Assembly: GCA_030762935.1 (NCBI GenBank)
Contig: CM060886.1
Span: 36,379,509 to 36,443,508, forward strand
Source: Hymenopus coronatus
Taxonomy: Eukaryota; Arthropoda; Insecta; Mantodea; Hymenopodidae
Length of the DNA stretch: 64,000 bases
Direction: 5' to 3'
Made by a program: the position numbers and the translations under genes. Numbering within the stretch: position 1 is the stretch's first letter; every line of letters begins with the position of its first letter. Below are positions 24,026 through 35,595 of the stretch, piece by piece. The notes below the pieces were generated by a model, which made no database searches, was not told the origin of the DNA, and saw nothing but the letters and a program-made list of their open reading frames with translations.

Positions 24026-25137
24026 ATTATAGAATATTTCTGAGTTGGGTTTGTAACACTTAAGTATAGTTTTTCCAGACCGGTTTCAAAACCACGTGGG
24101 CTTCATTGTCGATGGATTCCAACTGAATTTCCACAGGGTGTTCTATGTTGAGGTGTGACAGTCCCTGGTGGCTGAGTGATGAACCTCCACAATAGTTTTT
24201 GTGGCGGTAATTCAAAGTTGAATATGCGGCATTGGTTTTTAACGATGTGGACGTGTAGCTCTGCTGCATATCTGGTGGGTTTTATAAGGTGAATGTTTAT
24301 TCACTATTTCATGGTTAGTAGACCAAAAGTGGTGTGCAGCAGCTGGTTTTCAGTTTGTTTGTATTTTACTGCTCTCATGTGTTTTTTAAATCTTGTTTCA
24401 ATGTGTCTTTTTGTTTTACCAATGCAAAATTTGTTGCAATCTGCACAATGTATTCTGTAGATTCCTGATTTTTTGTGTTCTGGGATTTGGTCTTTTAGGT
24501 TGTAGCAGACCATTTTTTGGGCTGAACTTATTTTGGGAAGCATGTGTGCTTTTATGTTTTTTGAATATTTTTTGAAACTTGTAGTGTAGCTTTGAATGAT
24601 AAGTAAACTTTTTAAAGCAAATTTTATCTATTGATGGGCTCAATTTTGTGGTGTCTGTAATTAATTTCTGTTGTTTGAATTTTTTTATGTATTAATTTTT
24701 GGTTAAAGCCATTGTTTTTTGCTGTAGATATTATGTGTTTGTATTCTGTGTTGTATTCTTCATCTTTTAATGGCATGTAGATAGTCTATGGGTGAGGCTA
24801 TTTTATACTACATGTTTGTGCACTATAGGCTTGTGGCCATAATTCTTTATATAGTTGTCAGAGTGTGTGGGTTTGTGATAGATACCAATGATTAGTTTGT
24901 TACTTTCTCTGATATATTGTGGAGCTTCATCACTCAGCCACCAGGGATTGTCACATCCTGTGGAAATTCAGTTGGAAACATCGACAATGAAGCCCACATG
25001 GCTTCAAAAGCAGTCTGGAAAACCTTTATGTAATTGATACTTAAGTGTTACAAATCCAACTCGGAAATATTCTATTCATACATATCACTGTCCAAAATTA
25101 TTAGATTATTAGATATGTAGATGTCATCATAATGATG
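24026..25137 (-). mobile_element. Penelope-like retroelement, truncated, with inverted terminal arms
   Basis: A 13-bp direct repeat ATCTAACATTCTT flanks the unit (24013-24025 and 25138-25150). Inside are inverted arms of about 165 bp: 24029-24194 and 24915-25075. They share TAACACTTAAGTAT, GACAATGAAGCCCAC and CAGCCACCAGGGA-type blocks in opposite orientation. Between the arms the minus strand encodes the end of a Penelope-type RT and a GIY-YIG endonuclease. Inverted pseudo-LTR arms and a GIY-YIG domain are both known features of Penelope-like elements. The copy lacks most of the RT. Confidence 0.85.
24304..24905 (-). pseudogene. Penelope RT C-terminus plus GIY-YIG endonuclease, truncated and frameshifted
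   Basis: Around 24890-24790 the minus strand reads LIIGIYHKPTHSDNYIKNYG, then HKPIVHK and SLTHRL, the conserved region just after the RT core of Penelope elements. A linker with many Lys residues follows. The endonuclease at about 24475-24304 reads SGIYRIHCADCNKFCIGKT, matching GIY...YIG with the second motif changed (CIG for YIG). RHIETRFKKH follows, carrying the catalytic Arg. A stop near the RT end and a frameshift near 24540 break the frame. The plus-strand 60-residue frame here is a shadow. Confidence 0.82.
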
Positions 25138-25719
25138 ATCTAACATTCTTGTTTTATTACTATATTAACCACCATATTTTGGAAGCAGTACACAGGAAAA
25201 CATGCAGTATGAAAGAACTAATTTTACAGTTTCATAAACATTAATCTGAACCAATATAATAGACATCCTTTAATCTGCTGCTACCCCATATAAAAGGATT
25301 TCAATTCTAGTTCTTTGCTCAGAATGTCATTTGAGAGAAAGGTTTTTCTCATGACATTTAGCTTCTAATTTTGAATTTATGATGAAACAACAGGTTACAA
25401 TATTCCTGTGGATTTTGCTGGAGGAAGAAAAAGAAGATGATTTGGTGTGTAATTATATGGTAAAAGTGTATACTTTTTGGTTGATTAGAACCAGTATACT
25501 TTTTGTTTATTCAAAATAAGATGCTTTGAAACTGCATTCAGGGAATGTGTGGGTGTGCTTCAAGTGATGTAACACAGAAAACAGTAAAGCACATTTTCAC
25601 GTAATGTTTAACTTTACTTTTTCTTTTGCATGAATATAGCTCTGTAAAGCATTGCTCAGAAAACATGTTTAATTTGAAAATAGGTCTGAATCTGTGACAT
25701 TGCTCCTTCATTTACTGTA

Positions 25720-25831
25720 GCTGAAGACAGGGTATAATTTGGAAGATACTGCTTCCATCCTCAGTTTGAATTGAGTGGTTATACAGCTTCAGATGGAAAC
25801 ATTAGCTTCTGAAATATGTCCTGTCTTCAGC
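25720..25831. mobile_element. Short palindromic (MITE-like) element
   Basis: The left end reads GCTGAAGACAGGGTATA and the right end TATGTCCTGTCTTCAGC, its near-complement. Imperfect pairing continues inward for about 40 bases (GGAAGATACTGCTTCC on one side, GGAAACATTAGCTTC on the other). It is 112 bp long with no coding capacity. A clean target duplication was not resolved. Confidence 0.6.
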
Positions 25832-25987
25832 AACAATCAATGAAATACCTGTGTCACTATATTGACCAATTTTCAAATTATTTTATTTCTCTGTTTCACT
25901 ATTACAAACCTGTTAATTGCATCAATGTGATTTTAAGTCTAGAGCTGAATATATGACATATTGAATAATGTTGTGGAGTGGTTACAG

Positions 25988-26308
25988 GGATCTCTGAGCC
26001 GGGTGCTGGGTTTAAAACTTCGTCAGGATTCAGGGAGCAAACGTGAGAGAGACAATAGGGATCGAGACTCCCAGACAAGCAGTAGCAGCAACAATTACTA
26101 TGTGGCCTCTCCTTCATCATCTTCAGAAAACAGCTCCTCAGTTGTGAATTTCAGCTGCAGATCCTCTCCACCACCATCTTCCTTTCATCATCGTTCTTCT
26201 CCTCCTCCCCCTCCCCGTCATCCCCCATCAAGAATGAAGAAGAGACATCATCATCGCCGAGTAAAATCCATTGGAGATATTGATGCTGTTACCATTACTC
26301 CAGTGTAA
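25988..26308 (+). CDS. Terminal coding exon of an unidentified gene (low-complexity tail, PDZ-ligand-like end)
   Basis: An acceptor TGGTTACAG precedes 25988, and the frame (GSLSRVLGLKLRQ...) stays open to a TAA at 26306-26308, giving 106 residues. The protein is rich in Arg/Asp (KRERDNRDRDSQ), then Ser/Asn, then Pro/His (SSPPPPPRHPP), and closes with a basic HHHRR stretch and SIGDIDAVTITPV. The final TPV fits a class I PDZ-binding motif. Local GC and codon order differ sharply from the flanks, and no transposon motif is present, so a genuine 3' exon is likely. The acceptor has a weak pyrimidine tract. A poly(A) signal AATAAA lies at 26979-26984. Upstream exons were not recognised and I cannot name the gene. 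Confidence 0.6.
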   Translation, partial: GSLSRVLGLKLRQDSGSKRERDNRDRDSQTSSSSNNYYVASPSSSSENSSSVVNFSCRSSPPPSSFHHRSSPPPPPRHPPSRMKKRHHHRRVKSIGDIDAVTITPV

Positions 26309-27005
26309 ATTCAAGCATTCAACTATCTTGTTTCTCTCCTCTCTTTCTCTAGCGCTCGCATGCGCACACATACATCACATAAGTACACACACATGCAAGT
26401 ATGTGCATGCATACTTGTATTAAGAAATAATGAACCAAACATGTACCTAATTCTAATTTCAGAGAAACATCAGAATATTAAAGCAAACATGGAAACATAG
26501 CAAATATTTGTTATACATTACATAGACCCTTCTCCCTCAACTAAGATTCTGTGTTTTGCCTATTTTGCTATCACTTATTTAAAAGGTTTGAAACATATTA
26601 GGATCATTTTTTGCTTAGTTGTCTGTTAGAAACCAGGGGTACAACAAAAGTTTAATTACTGTTCTTTTTCCTTAAAAGTGTAATTTGAAACTTGAGGCAC
26701 AATATGTTCATACAAGACATCCTTACCTACTATATGGTCCACAAAATCCTTAATATATATTTTTGTGTGGGTACCAAAGATATGTATATATGTATCCCCA
26801 ATTATTAGTGCTTTCAAATTTCTGGGAAAAGTGCAAGCAAGTAAATATAATTCTTGAATTCTGCTAAAATGAATATAATTGAAAGCAGTGTAACTACACA
26901 AGTTAATTCTTACATTTTGATTACAATAATAATTCATGCTCATGTAACTTTAGCCACACTCTTTGTGAGGCAGGAACAAATAAAGAATAATGTACTTTTT
27001 AATTT
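26309..27005 (+). other. Probable 3' UTR of the unidentified gene
   Basis: The stretch from the stop codon to an AATAAA at 26979-26984 has no second coding exon. It contains an alternating purine/pyrimidine CA/TG-rich tract at 26357-26420 with an 8-bp-arm hairpin (26396-26417). A minus-strand 95-residue frame at 26656-26943 looks like chance. Confidence 0.4.
26979..26984 (+). promoter_or_regulatory. Candidate polyadenylation signal AATAAA
   Basis: A canonical hexamer about 670 bp after the stop of the 25988-26308 exon. It is the first plausible AATAAA that I see downstream. Confidence 0.4.
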
Positions 27006-27798
27006 TGAAGTTTTTTATTCATAAGTCCATGAAGGTTTAATTTCTTATGAGTTATCTTCTAAAATGTTGCTTGCAATCCTTTATGATTACAGTAGTTTTG
27101 GTTTATTCATTTATTTAACTAAAATATTTCTATAATTTCTGTTATGTTAATGCTATGTTCTAAACTATTTCATAGGGATCATTACCTACAAAAAAATTTG
27201 TAAGGCATGAAATGAAAATATAAGAAGGTGTACTTGTACATTCTTAATAGATGTTCATAGCTCAGGGCTGTCATAAGCAGAAATATATTTTTCACATCAT
27301 GACCTTAGGAACTGCAGGAGAGTAGTAAAAATCAGTAAATGGATTTGCTGTACCATTTTTGGGAGTGATATAAATGGAGCTCAGCTTTCTGCAGAAGAAT
27401 TTTAGCCTCTTTTATTGGTTGGAATTGCCTTAAAATATGAATTTATTCAAGATAAATACTACCATATGGTATGTTTTAGAACTAATAGATCAATATAGTA
27501 AGAATGATTGCCTATGTGAAAAGTTGTCATCAATTGCAACAATATTATCATCATAACAGCTGTTGATATGGTATTTCAAATTTTATATTCAGATTTTTTC
27601 TTGCTGGAAATGATGTTGAGAGAAATAATCAAAAGAGAAATTAATAATTATGCTAGGCATGGGCATTTACTGGTTCAGGAACCAGTTGTGGTTCTTAACC
27701 TTTCTGCTTATGGCAGAAGATGTCGTGCAGAAGTTCAGTGTATGTGATAGGAATATTCCCCATGTATGGCGTGACCTATTAGAGAGCAGTGGTGCATT

Positions 27799-28400
27799 CA
27801 AATTAGAATGTCATCATGGCAGATTCTAAGTCTGTATATAAATATTCAGCCTTCCTTGTTGACAATTATTACTTTTGAGTTGGGACTTATGACTGGTTGA
27901 AATGGAACAAATACATATACAAATAAACAAACTCTAAAATGAGCTTAACCAACAATGAAAAATCAAAATATAATAAACATGTACAATGCAATTAAAATCT
28001 TTGCATTAGAATGTCAGTATAGCAGATTCTAAGCTTGTATATAAATATTCAGCCTTCCTTATTGAAAATTATTACTTTCTATAGTTAGGACTTATATCTG
28101 ATTGAAATGGAACAAATACATATACAAATAAACAAACTCTTAAATGAGCTTAACCAACAAAGAACAAATCAAAATATAGTAAATATATATATAATGCATG
28201 TGTATTAATTTGTTGAGTTGGTTTTTTAACACTACGTCACTTACATTGTTATTATGAGGGACTAGTTTCGAAAGCCTATACTTTCATTTTCAACCTCATG
28301 GGTCCAACTCAACAAATTAATGTACATATAATTTGACCACCACTGTTACTAAATTCCTCCAAACATCAATCAGTATATAATGCAATTAAAATCTTTGTGA
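27799..28400. repeat. Tandem duplication of a unit of about 205 bp, second unit interrupted by an insertion
   Basis: Unit 1 runs from about 27799 to 28002 and unit 2 from about 28003 to 28400. They share long blocks such as GCAGATTCTAAG..TGTATATAAATATTCAGCC and GGAACAAATACATATACAAA. Unit 2 is split by the 175-bp insertion at 28199-28373. A further diverged copy of the first block lies near 34483-34560 (CATCATGACAGATTCTAAGC). Confidence 0.8.
28199..28373. mobile_element. Small palindromic insertion with 18-bp perfect inverted repeats and 11-bp target duplication
   Basis: It is flanked by TATATAATGCA at 28188-28198 and 28374-28384. Inside, ATTAATTTGTTGAGTTGG (28204-28221) and CCAACTCAACAAATTAAT (28304-28321) are exact complements. 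Between them is ACTAGTTTCGAAAGCC...CTTTC, a stem of its own. The structure and long target duplication resemble Penelope-type terminal repeats or a non-autonomous derivative. Confidence 0.75.
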
Positions 28401-31400
28401 TGTAGTTGGAACTGTGGAAGAGATGGCTATAAGAGGTGCAGCTATATCATTTTCATACTTAGTTATCCCTCCAAAATACAAATGAGAACAAGAAATTTAA
28501 TAAGTATAATCCTTTGCTAGAAAGTCTAAAGAGTGAAGGATTTGCTGGTAAATGATTTTAACATTTTTGTAAATCCTATGCATGTTTAATCAACAAGTCT
28601 AAAGGCTGATTATGCAGCCTTTAGATTAGTATTTAAATTAGATTTTAGATTAATATCCATGAAGAATAAGATGTTTGTGAAATATTTGTGCCACTATGTG
28701 GTGTTGATGTATTTAAATAATTATCAGTTGTAAAACACAATTAAGATTATATGTAGCTAAAATTTTAGCTATGTATACTTCTACGTATCTGTGTTAGCAA
28801 CTGTTTTCACAAATGAATTATGCCAAGTTAAGATACAGACTTTGAATCACGAACATCTGTTGGCACAATTGAAAATAGCCCTGTTGTAGGTAACCCATAT
28901 TTTAATAAATAATTGCAAATGTAAAAGAAAGCAATTAAAAATATAAAGTTGTTTGTATTATTTTACTGTACTCTAAGCCAAATACAAAATAAATCAGAAC
29001 TATTTATCAAGAATCAGCAACCAACGCTGCACTCATTCTCTGCTTGTTTTTCCATCTACCATTTATTTCAAACTAGGTAGTAAGCAGACTTTGCAGCTTG
29101 CATATCAAGTGGTTTGGTGTGTGCCCATGCCTGCATTATTTATCTTGAGATATAATTATCATAAGTTATAAAGTTTTTAACTAATTAATGGCATTATAAC
29201 AGATTGCCCCTTTATAATACTCCTCCAACCAGTTCTGAGCTGTAAATAAATAATGTATTGATATTTAAGTTAACTTTTCATTTATTTTTGGCAGTCAACT
29301 GACACTCTAGATATTTTATTCAAATACTTTTCTCTCCTTTTTAATTGTGTTATTGATTTCCAATCAAAAAGTCCAATAATCTAGAATAAATCATTAAAAT
29401 CCTAGCCATCCTCGTTATATTGCTAAGACACTGCTAACTATTTTTAAAACAATTAAGAATACATGCTGTTTTTAAAACAGAAACAATACATGATTAAGAT
29501 AACCACACATTTCTTGGTACTGAAATTACCAGATATTCAGATTTGCAGAGTGAAGAAGCACTCTCAATCACACCCAAGTCACCAGGTCCACTGTTTAGAA
29601 AAGCATATTATGTGTGCTATTGCTTTCAAGAAAGAAGTATAAACAAAAATGTTGTTTCTTCATTTTCATAAGTTGGACATATAAACAAGCTTCACTTGAG
29701 TAGATACATAAAATATAGTTGCATCATGGTCTTAAGTATTAAATTTATTCTCTCAAGTTTTAAATTTATTCTCTTACCATTTGAGCTATTTAATGTCTTT
29801 TAGTATACACACTTAATTTTTGCTGATTCGTTACAAATGTTATCAACAAAATAAAAAGTCCTTTCATTGAGTGAGGCTAAATCTATACTACACTGACGTG
29901 GTTTTATATGAACGATTTTTACATAAATAAAGTTTCTTTCAATAAGTGTACAAAATAACACTGCACTCGATAGTAACAGATTATAGAACTATAAGTTGAA
30001 GTCTATTTGCAGAAAATGCATATTAAAAACTTTGGAATAGTATTGCACAAATTTAATTATTTAGTTTCCAAGTCCCACGCCACCTACTCAATCCATTTTC
30101 ATATGTTGAGTATTTCATTAACTAAATTGTGCTGATAATCCAAAACAAAGAAGAATGAGATTTTTTTTTTCCCATTGGCTTGAAATTAAATACCAGTGGT
30201 ATTTTATATTAAGACCATTAGTCACCTTTAAAAGTTTTAAATCTGCCTGTGATGTTAATCAAATAGTAAAAATAGGATGATTATGATAATTATGGCACCC
30301 ATAATAGTGGATTAACTATTACAGAGACAAAGATACATACAAATTGCCGCTAGTATACAGGGCTTTACTCGTGAAGAAAGAGGTAACAGTATTACAAATG
30401 ATCTCAGAGGCTAATTTGAACCAGAAATAAATGGTGATTTGTTACAATAAATAGTACATTAATCTTTGCATTGTTCAAAAGAAATGTTTGTATAATGTTA
30501 GCTGACCTTCCTTAAGATCAAAAAGATCATGATGTTTTAAATGTTCATTACTTTCTATGGTGGTCAGAAATTATAATGTATTTAAGACAGAGATGGAAAA
30601 ACAAACTGTTAGCTTGTGCACCTTTTTCAGTAATTTCAGGATTTTTAAAAATGTACATCAATTACCGCTTTGAAACATCAGTATTGCAACTTTGTTCTCA
30701 GATTATTAAGATCCTATAAAATTGGTTTTAAGGTGTCTTTAGAGCAGAAACAGTGAACTGACATGGTTTTACATTAATTTAACATTAATCTTTTAACAAT
30801 GGCAGCTATGAATAGGCATTTTTTTTTATCTACATAAAGAATCCAGAGAAATAAAGAATAACGTATTTGAAATATAGAAGAATATTTAAGCATAGACAAC
30901 CTCTTTAAATTTGGTGAAGCATCATATATTTGAGACTTGGAGAAGAGTATCTCTTAAGACAAACAAAGGAGTTGTGATATGAAAAATGTTTATTTGAGTG
31001 GAGAAGGGAGGGGTGATACCTCTTATGACATCAAGATTTACATTCAGTGTAGGAACAATGCAGAATGATTAAGAAATGGACAAGAATTGGCCTTAAATAT
31101 ACTTGAAGTAAGAATAATACTTATCATCATGATATATTAAAAATCCTTTAAATCAGCTTTTAATCAAAACTGCACTGATTGAAACATTTCCATGTCATTA
31201 ATTGCATGTTGTTCTCATAGTGTGATCTGAGTGAATATTAATATTAAGTCAATTGATATTTATACAATTGGTACTAAAGATTTTAACTTATTGCATATAT
31301 CATTTATTGTATGTAAACAAATTGGATGATAAAATTAACCATATGATTATATGCCATAAGGAATTGCTGTTACCAATAATTTTAATAATGATTTTATAAT

Positions 31401-31600
31401 GGATGTATGTTAAATATCCTGAAAAAATAAAAATCATTGCTGTAGAATCTACTTCATGTCAATAAGTTGGAAGGATGTAATATATATGTTAAATATCATT
31501 TTATCTGTATATTAAGATGTGTTTGTGAATGAAAATATTAAATGCAATTTTCAAAATGTAACAGTTCCCAATTAAAACAGTTACATAGTATGCTTAATTT
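28401..31600. other. AT-rich sequence, no gene or repeat recognised
   Basis: Over 3 kb without a convincing open frame, tRNA-like box or terminal repeat. It may be intronic or intergenic. Confidence 0.35.
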
Positions 31601-32267
31601 TTTATTTGCAGTAGTTGATTGCCTAAGAGTGTGAATGAATGAATGATTTCACTGAATATTTATCATTGGTGATAACAACCATGCAAACTAAATGTGGATT
31701 CATAACATCTGGTTATCTGTGCCTTTATGTGATGTTAAGCATGAACAATATTATGTTTATTATCAGTATCAGTCAACTTGGCTATTGTTTATTAATAGAA
31801 CAATATAGTGTGTACTTTTCCATACTTAGCAACTTCCTGCCCTTATTCTTCATTCACACAGCATAATAGGTAGTTTTATGATGACAGTAAATTAAGAATA
31901 TTCATTGCTGTAATTGAAAACTTACATTTAATGAACAGGAATCCTGCTTTATAAGAATCCTTGAAGACCCAGTACTGTTCTTTCTGTTACCTGTATGCTA
32001 AACTACCTCTTCTTATCACAATAAATACATACCCAATTCATTCATTTGTGCATTTACTTCTGAATGCTGCGATGCAATCAAATTTTAAACCACACACACA
32101 ATGTGTTTTCTTGCAGCTGAGTGAAAGGGGGATCATGAGCTTGATGGACACACATGTAAATAAGCCCTGGACTATCATAGGATGTATGTCAATTAGAGTA
32201 ATACATTCAGTCTATAATTTTAATTTACAATATAATGCAGTAGAATTAATGATTTGCATAGGTCCCA

Positions 32268-32542
32268 ACTTAAAATATATTTTGGGAAGGAGGTTTGGAT
32301 TATATGCCAGGAATGTTTGTTTCTCAAGTTTTCTTTCTCAGCTATTTCATTTCATTTCGTGCAGCATCTGTGATGCCACATGCAAAAACTGGAATAAGTT
32401 CAATCCTGCTTGTAAATTTGTTTGCCACTGAATGAAGATAAATTCATGGCTTCTTCATGAAAACCATGGACAACAGCAATGGTGTTTAGGAAACTACCAA
32501 GAAAATACTTAAAATATATTTTGGGAAGAAGGTTTGGATTAT
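32268..32542 (+). repeat. Pair of 36-bp direct repeats about 240 bp apart
   Basis: ACTTAAAATATATTTTGGGA.. at 32268-32303 recurs at 32507-32542 with one substitution (GGAAGGAGG versus GGAAGAAGG). The intervening sequence has no recognisable ends. A 156-residue plus-strand frame (31961-32431) overlaps it but shows no domain features. Confidence 0.7.
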
Positions 32543-32941
32543 GCAATAAAATGAGGCTTTAATAAAATATTTAGTGCAATTACTAAAGTAAAAGATATTT
32601 AATCACAAGATAGTGCAGATTCCTTCAATTGTCTATAAATTAAATATATGGTCCTTCATTTAAGGTGTGAAGAGAAATAATGCAAATTCCACTGACCATT
32701 TACCAGAAACAATTAGACAAATCAGCAGTAGCACATCATTTCTAGACCTCAAATCACATCACACTTGGCATAAAACTTTTGAAACCAATAAAAAACAGCT
32801 ACGAATTAGAAACCTGGAAGAAAATACTTATACAAAACCACAAAGTTCATGTAATGAATTTTTAATTACACCTTGAGAGATTCATCACACCACCACCAGA
32901 GAGCACCAGCAATTTACAGCCTACCACTTTCCTTCAAATTA

Positions 32942-33412
32942 GTGATTTTGATTAAAATACCACATGTATAAGACGTTTTTATGACAAACAAAATTTATAT
33001 CCTGAATTTTCTGGGATAGCCTCTGAAACCAGCTTCATACTGGATGACTTTTGTATAACTTGTATATCTGGAAAACCGTAAGACAAACAAAACTTATTAC
33101 ACAACATAGATCTTGTTAAAACATGCAATTGATGTTATATACATTGTTTTTGTAGGGTTAACTATTTCAGAGATATTCTGTGTTATTGGTTTCAATTTTA
33201 AGCTACTTAAACTTCACTCAAAAAGGGAGTCGTTTTTTCATTCATTTCAGTTTTATTTACTCCTGCTGCCAAGTAAAGAGAACAGTATTTCAGTTGTTTC
33301 ACTTGCAACCAGCTTTTAAAGAATTTGATTATTGTTTTAGCCTAGTGCATTCCCTTATTTCCCTTCCAGTTACAAAGAAGCAAGCAATAAGACCAAAATT
33401 CTGCTAATGTGT
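32942..33412 (+). repeat. Palindrome-ended dispersed repeat family, 5'-truncated plus copy
   Basis: It starts at TTTTGATTAAAATACCACATG and follows the 59150-59570 copy block by block (CTGAATTTTCTGGGATAGCC, GGGTTAACTATTTCAGAGAT, TTTAGCCTAGTGCATTCCC). It ends in the CAATAAGACCAAAATTCTGC block. The hairpin end is absent. Confidence 0.75.
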
Positions 33413-33924
33413 GTCTCGATTAACACAATGTAGATAAAAGAATAATCTTTTGTGAGAAAAAGAAGAACAGCTAGAGAAAATCATGTGAATGGAATACATA
33501 AAATTTTTATTTGTAGGACTCTCAGATGCACATGATTGTGTGCTCTGCTTCTTTATGAATAATAATGTTTCCGAGTAGGCTTTATAGCACCTAAGCACAG
33601 TTTGTGTCTCCAGTTGGAGCTCAGGTTCTGAAATTTTGACTAATTATTTATTTATCTTACAATTAATCCAAATTTTGTGGATTTATTTATTCACTCTTCA
33701 AATTATCCCATGAACCACTATTGAGTTTACTGGGCACATGTATATAAGGGGATTAGGGGATTTTTTCCTAGCTATGATAATTCTCTGTTTGTTGGTACTT
33801 GTGCTGTTTTGCCAAAAATATAACTTGTGAGTTTAGTTTTCCAGTTTGGTAGCTAGCTTTATTCCTCCATTTATCTTCAAAGAGCCACACTAATTTCTCA
33901 CAGTGTAGAATTGCTTTTTCCATT

Positions 33925-34160
33925 TGTTTTTTAGCTTAACATGCTTTAACTTGGTTGGTCATATAGGATAATGAATGAAATGATGCTCAAATGATCTCGG
34001 GGTCCATGGAGTTCAAAGTTACTTCACATTCGTCTTCTCAGGATAAGGGAAAACCTTGAAAAAAACCTTACCCAGGTAACTCACCTTAAGCGAGATTCAA
34101 ACTCATGACCTGTTGAATATGAGGCAGACACTCTACCACCACACTACCCATGCAGGCTTG
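33925..34160 (-). mobile_element. tRNA-derived SINE (family C), minus strand
   Basis: On the minus strand the head reads GTGTGGTGGTAGAGTGTCTG (A box) followed by GAGTTTGAATCTCG (B box). A body with CTTATCCTGAGAAGACGAAT and CATTTGAGCATCATTTCATT follows. The same body appears in plus orientation at 52240-52420. Target duplications were not resolved. Confidence 0.78.
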
Positions 34161-34979
34161 AGTAATTTTGTGTAAACAGCTCAGGCAACAATTCTTGAAA
34201 TTCTTTATGCTAGTGATCTATTATTTTAAAAGTTAAAAATGTATTTGCTCTGCATTAAATCCTGTACAATAAAACAAACAACATGTACAAACAAATTTTT
34301 GGAGAAACAGCACCACTACTACCAACAACAGGGAAATTATCATTGCTAGAAAATATCCTCTTATTCTCATATATATGTCAAATAAATTTGATTTAATAGC
34401 AAAACTAGACATAAATATAGGTAGGTATGACAAAGCCTATCAGCAAGCAGTGCCAGGCTGTGACAAAGTTTGCTTGAAAAGTCATCATGACAGATTCTAA
34501 GCCTGATATAAAGATTTGATCTTCAGTAATTGGGACTATGTTTCTAATTACCTAAAGTTAAACATTAGAAACTATCCAGATACTCTACCCTTCAGAAGAC
34601 TGACTTCATTTATATACCAATGATTCACTCATAGATTCCAAGACAGATGCTGCAGCATGTCCCCTAATTTCCTTTTGTCAACATGCAGGAAAGAGAACAG
34701 CAAACACCATATTTTGATAGATAAATACATGCCATTAAAATTTGTCTTCGAAATCTACTAGCAAAAAGGGATCAAAATCAATTTGTGAGGGGGTGATGGA
34801 TCAATTTGTTAGAGTACAAGATTCCATTACTTCAGAAAATAGCAAATCTCAGATTCCAGAGCAATGAGTGACCAAGATTCCCTGACTCAAAAGAATGTTA
34901 TAGCATTACTCCCAAACTTCTTTACTCCAATATATTTTTTATACTCAGTGCAATGGCACAACTAGAAAAATATTGTGGT

Positions 34980-34994
34980 GGAGGGGGGGGGGGG
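34980..34994. repeat. Poly-G tract
   Basis: A run of about ten G within a purine-rich GGAGGGGGGG context, unusual in this AT-rich window. Confidence 0.8.
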
Positions 34995-35595
34995 TTTCTA
35001 TAAGGGGATACCTTTTTTTATACAACTTATATAAATAAAGTGATAAATATGAATTAATCCTGAGTTTAAATTTTGATTTTATATTCACAGATTAAGGTGC
35101 AGTGATTGGGATTAAAAGAGAATTTTGCTATTACTTCTTACATTTGCTTAGCGTGGGGGAGGGTTCTAGCCCCCAAAAGTCTACCCTAGCTATGTCTTTG
35201 CTGCAAATTTTTGTGAAACAATTACTAGCCTTTAAACCCAAATTGTGCACTTCAGTAAAACATTAAGCAATTCAAACCTTGAAGAGTACTAGACTTAACA
35301 GCACAGGAAAAATATATGGGAATGCATGTTGGAAATTCCATACCATATCTCCCAAAAAACAGCCATTGCACATTTCAGGCATATAACAGAATATGATAGC
35401 CAGAGACCTGTTTAGGATCAATATCTTCACATTTCTTTAATTCATCTTTTGCAACAATACAGAAGTGGATATGGATGAACACCTTCTGGTCAACTTCATG
35501 TCATTACAAATTGAAGATTGGAAGACAGATAATTACTGAAGAGCAAGAGGTAAACAGACATATTTTTAATGTACATAATAATTGCATTCCACCTA

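Noticed and set aside
26656..26943. 95-residue minus-strand open frame
   Set aside because: No splice context, no recognisable domain, and it lies antisense in the probable 3' UTR of the orphan exon.
31961..32431. 156-residue plus-strand open frame, the longest in a quiet region
   Set aside because: Composition follows the local AT-rich DNA, there is no family motif or start context, and it overlaps the pair of direct repeats. I consider it chance, with some doubt because of its length.
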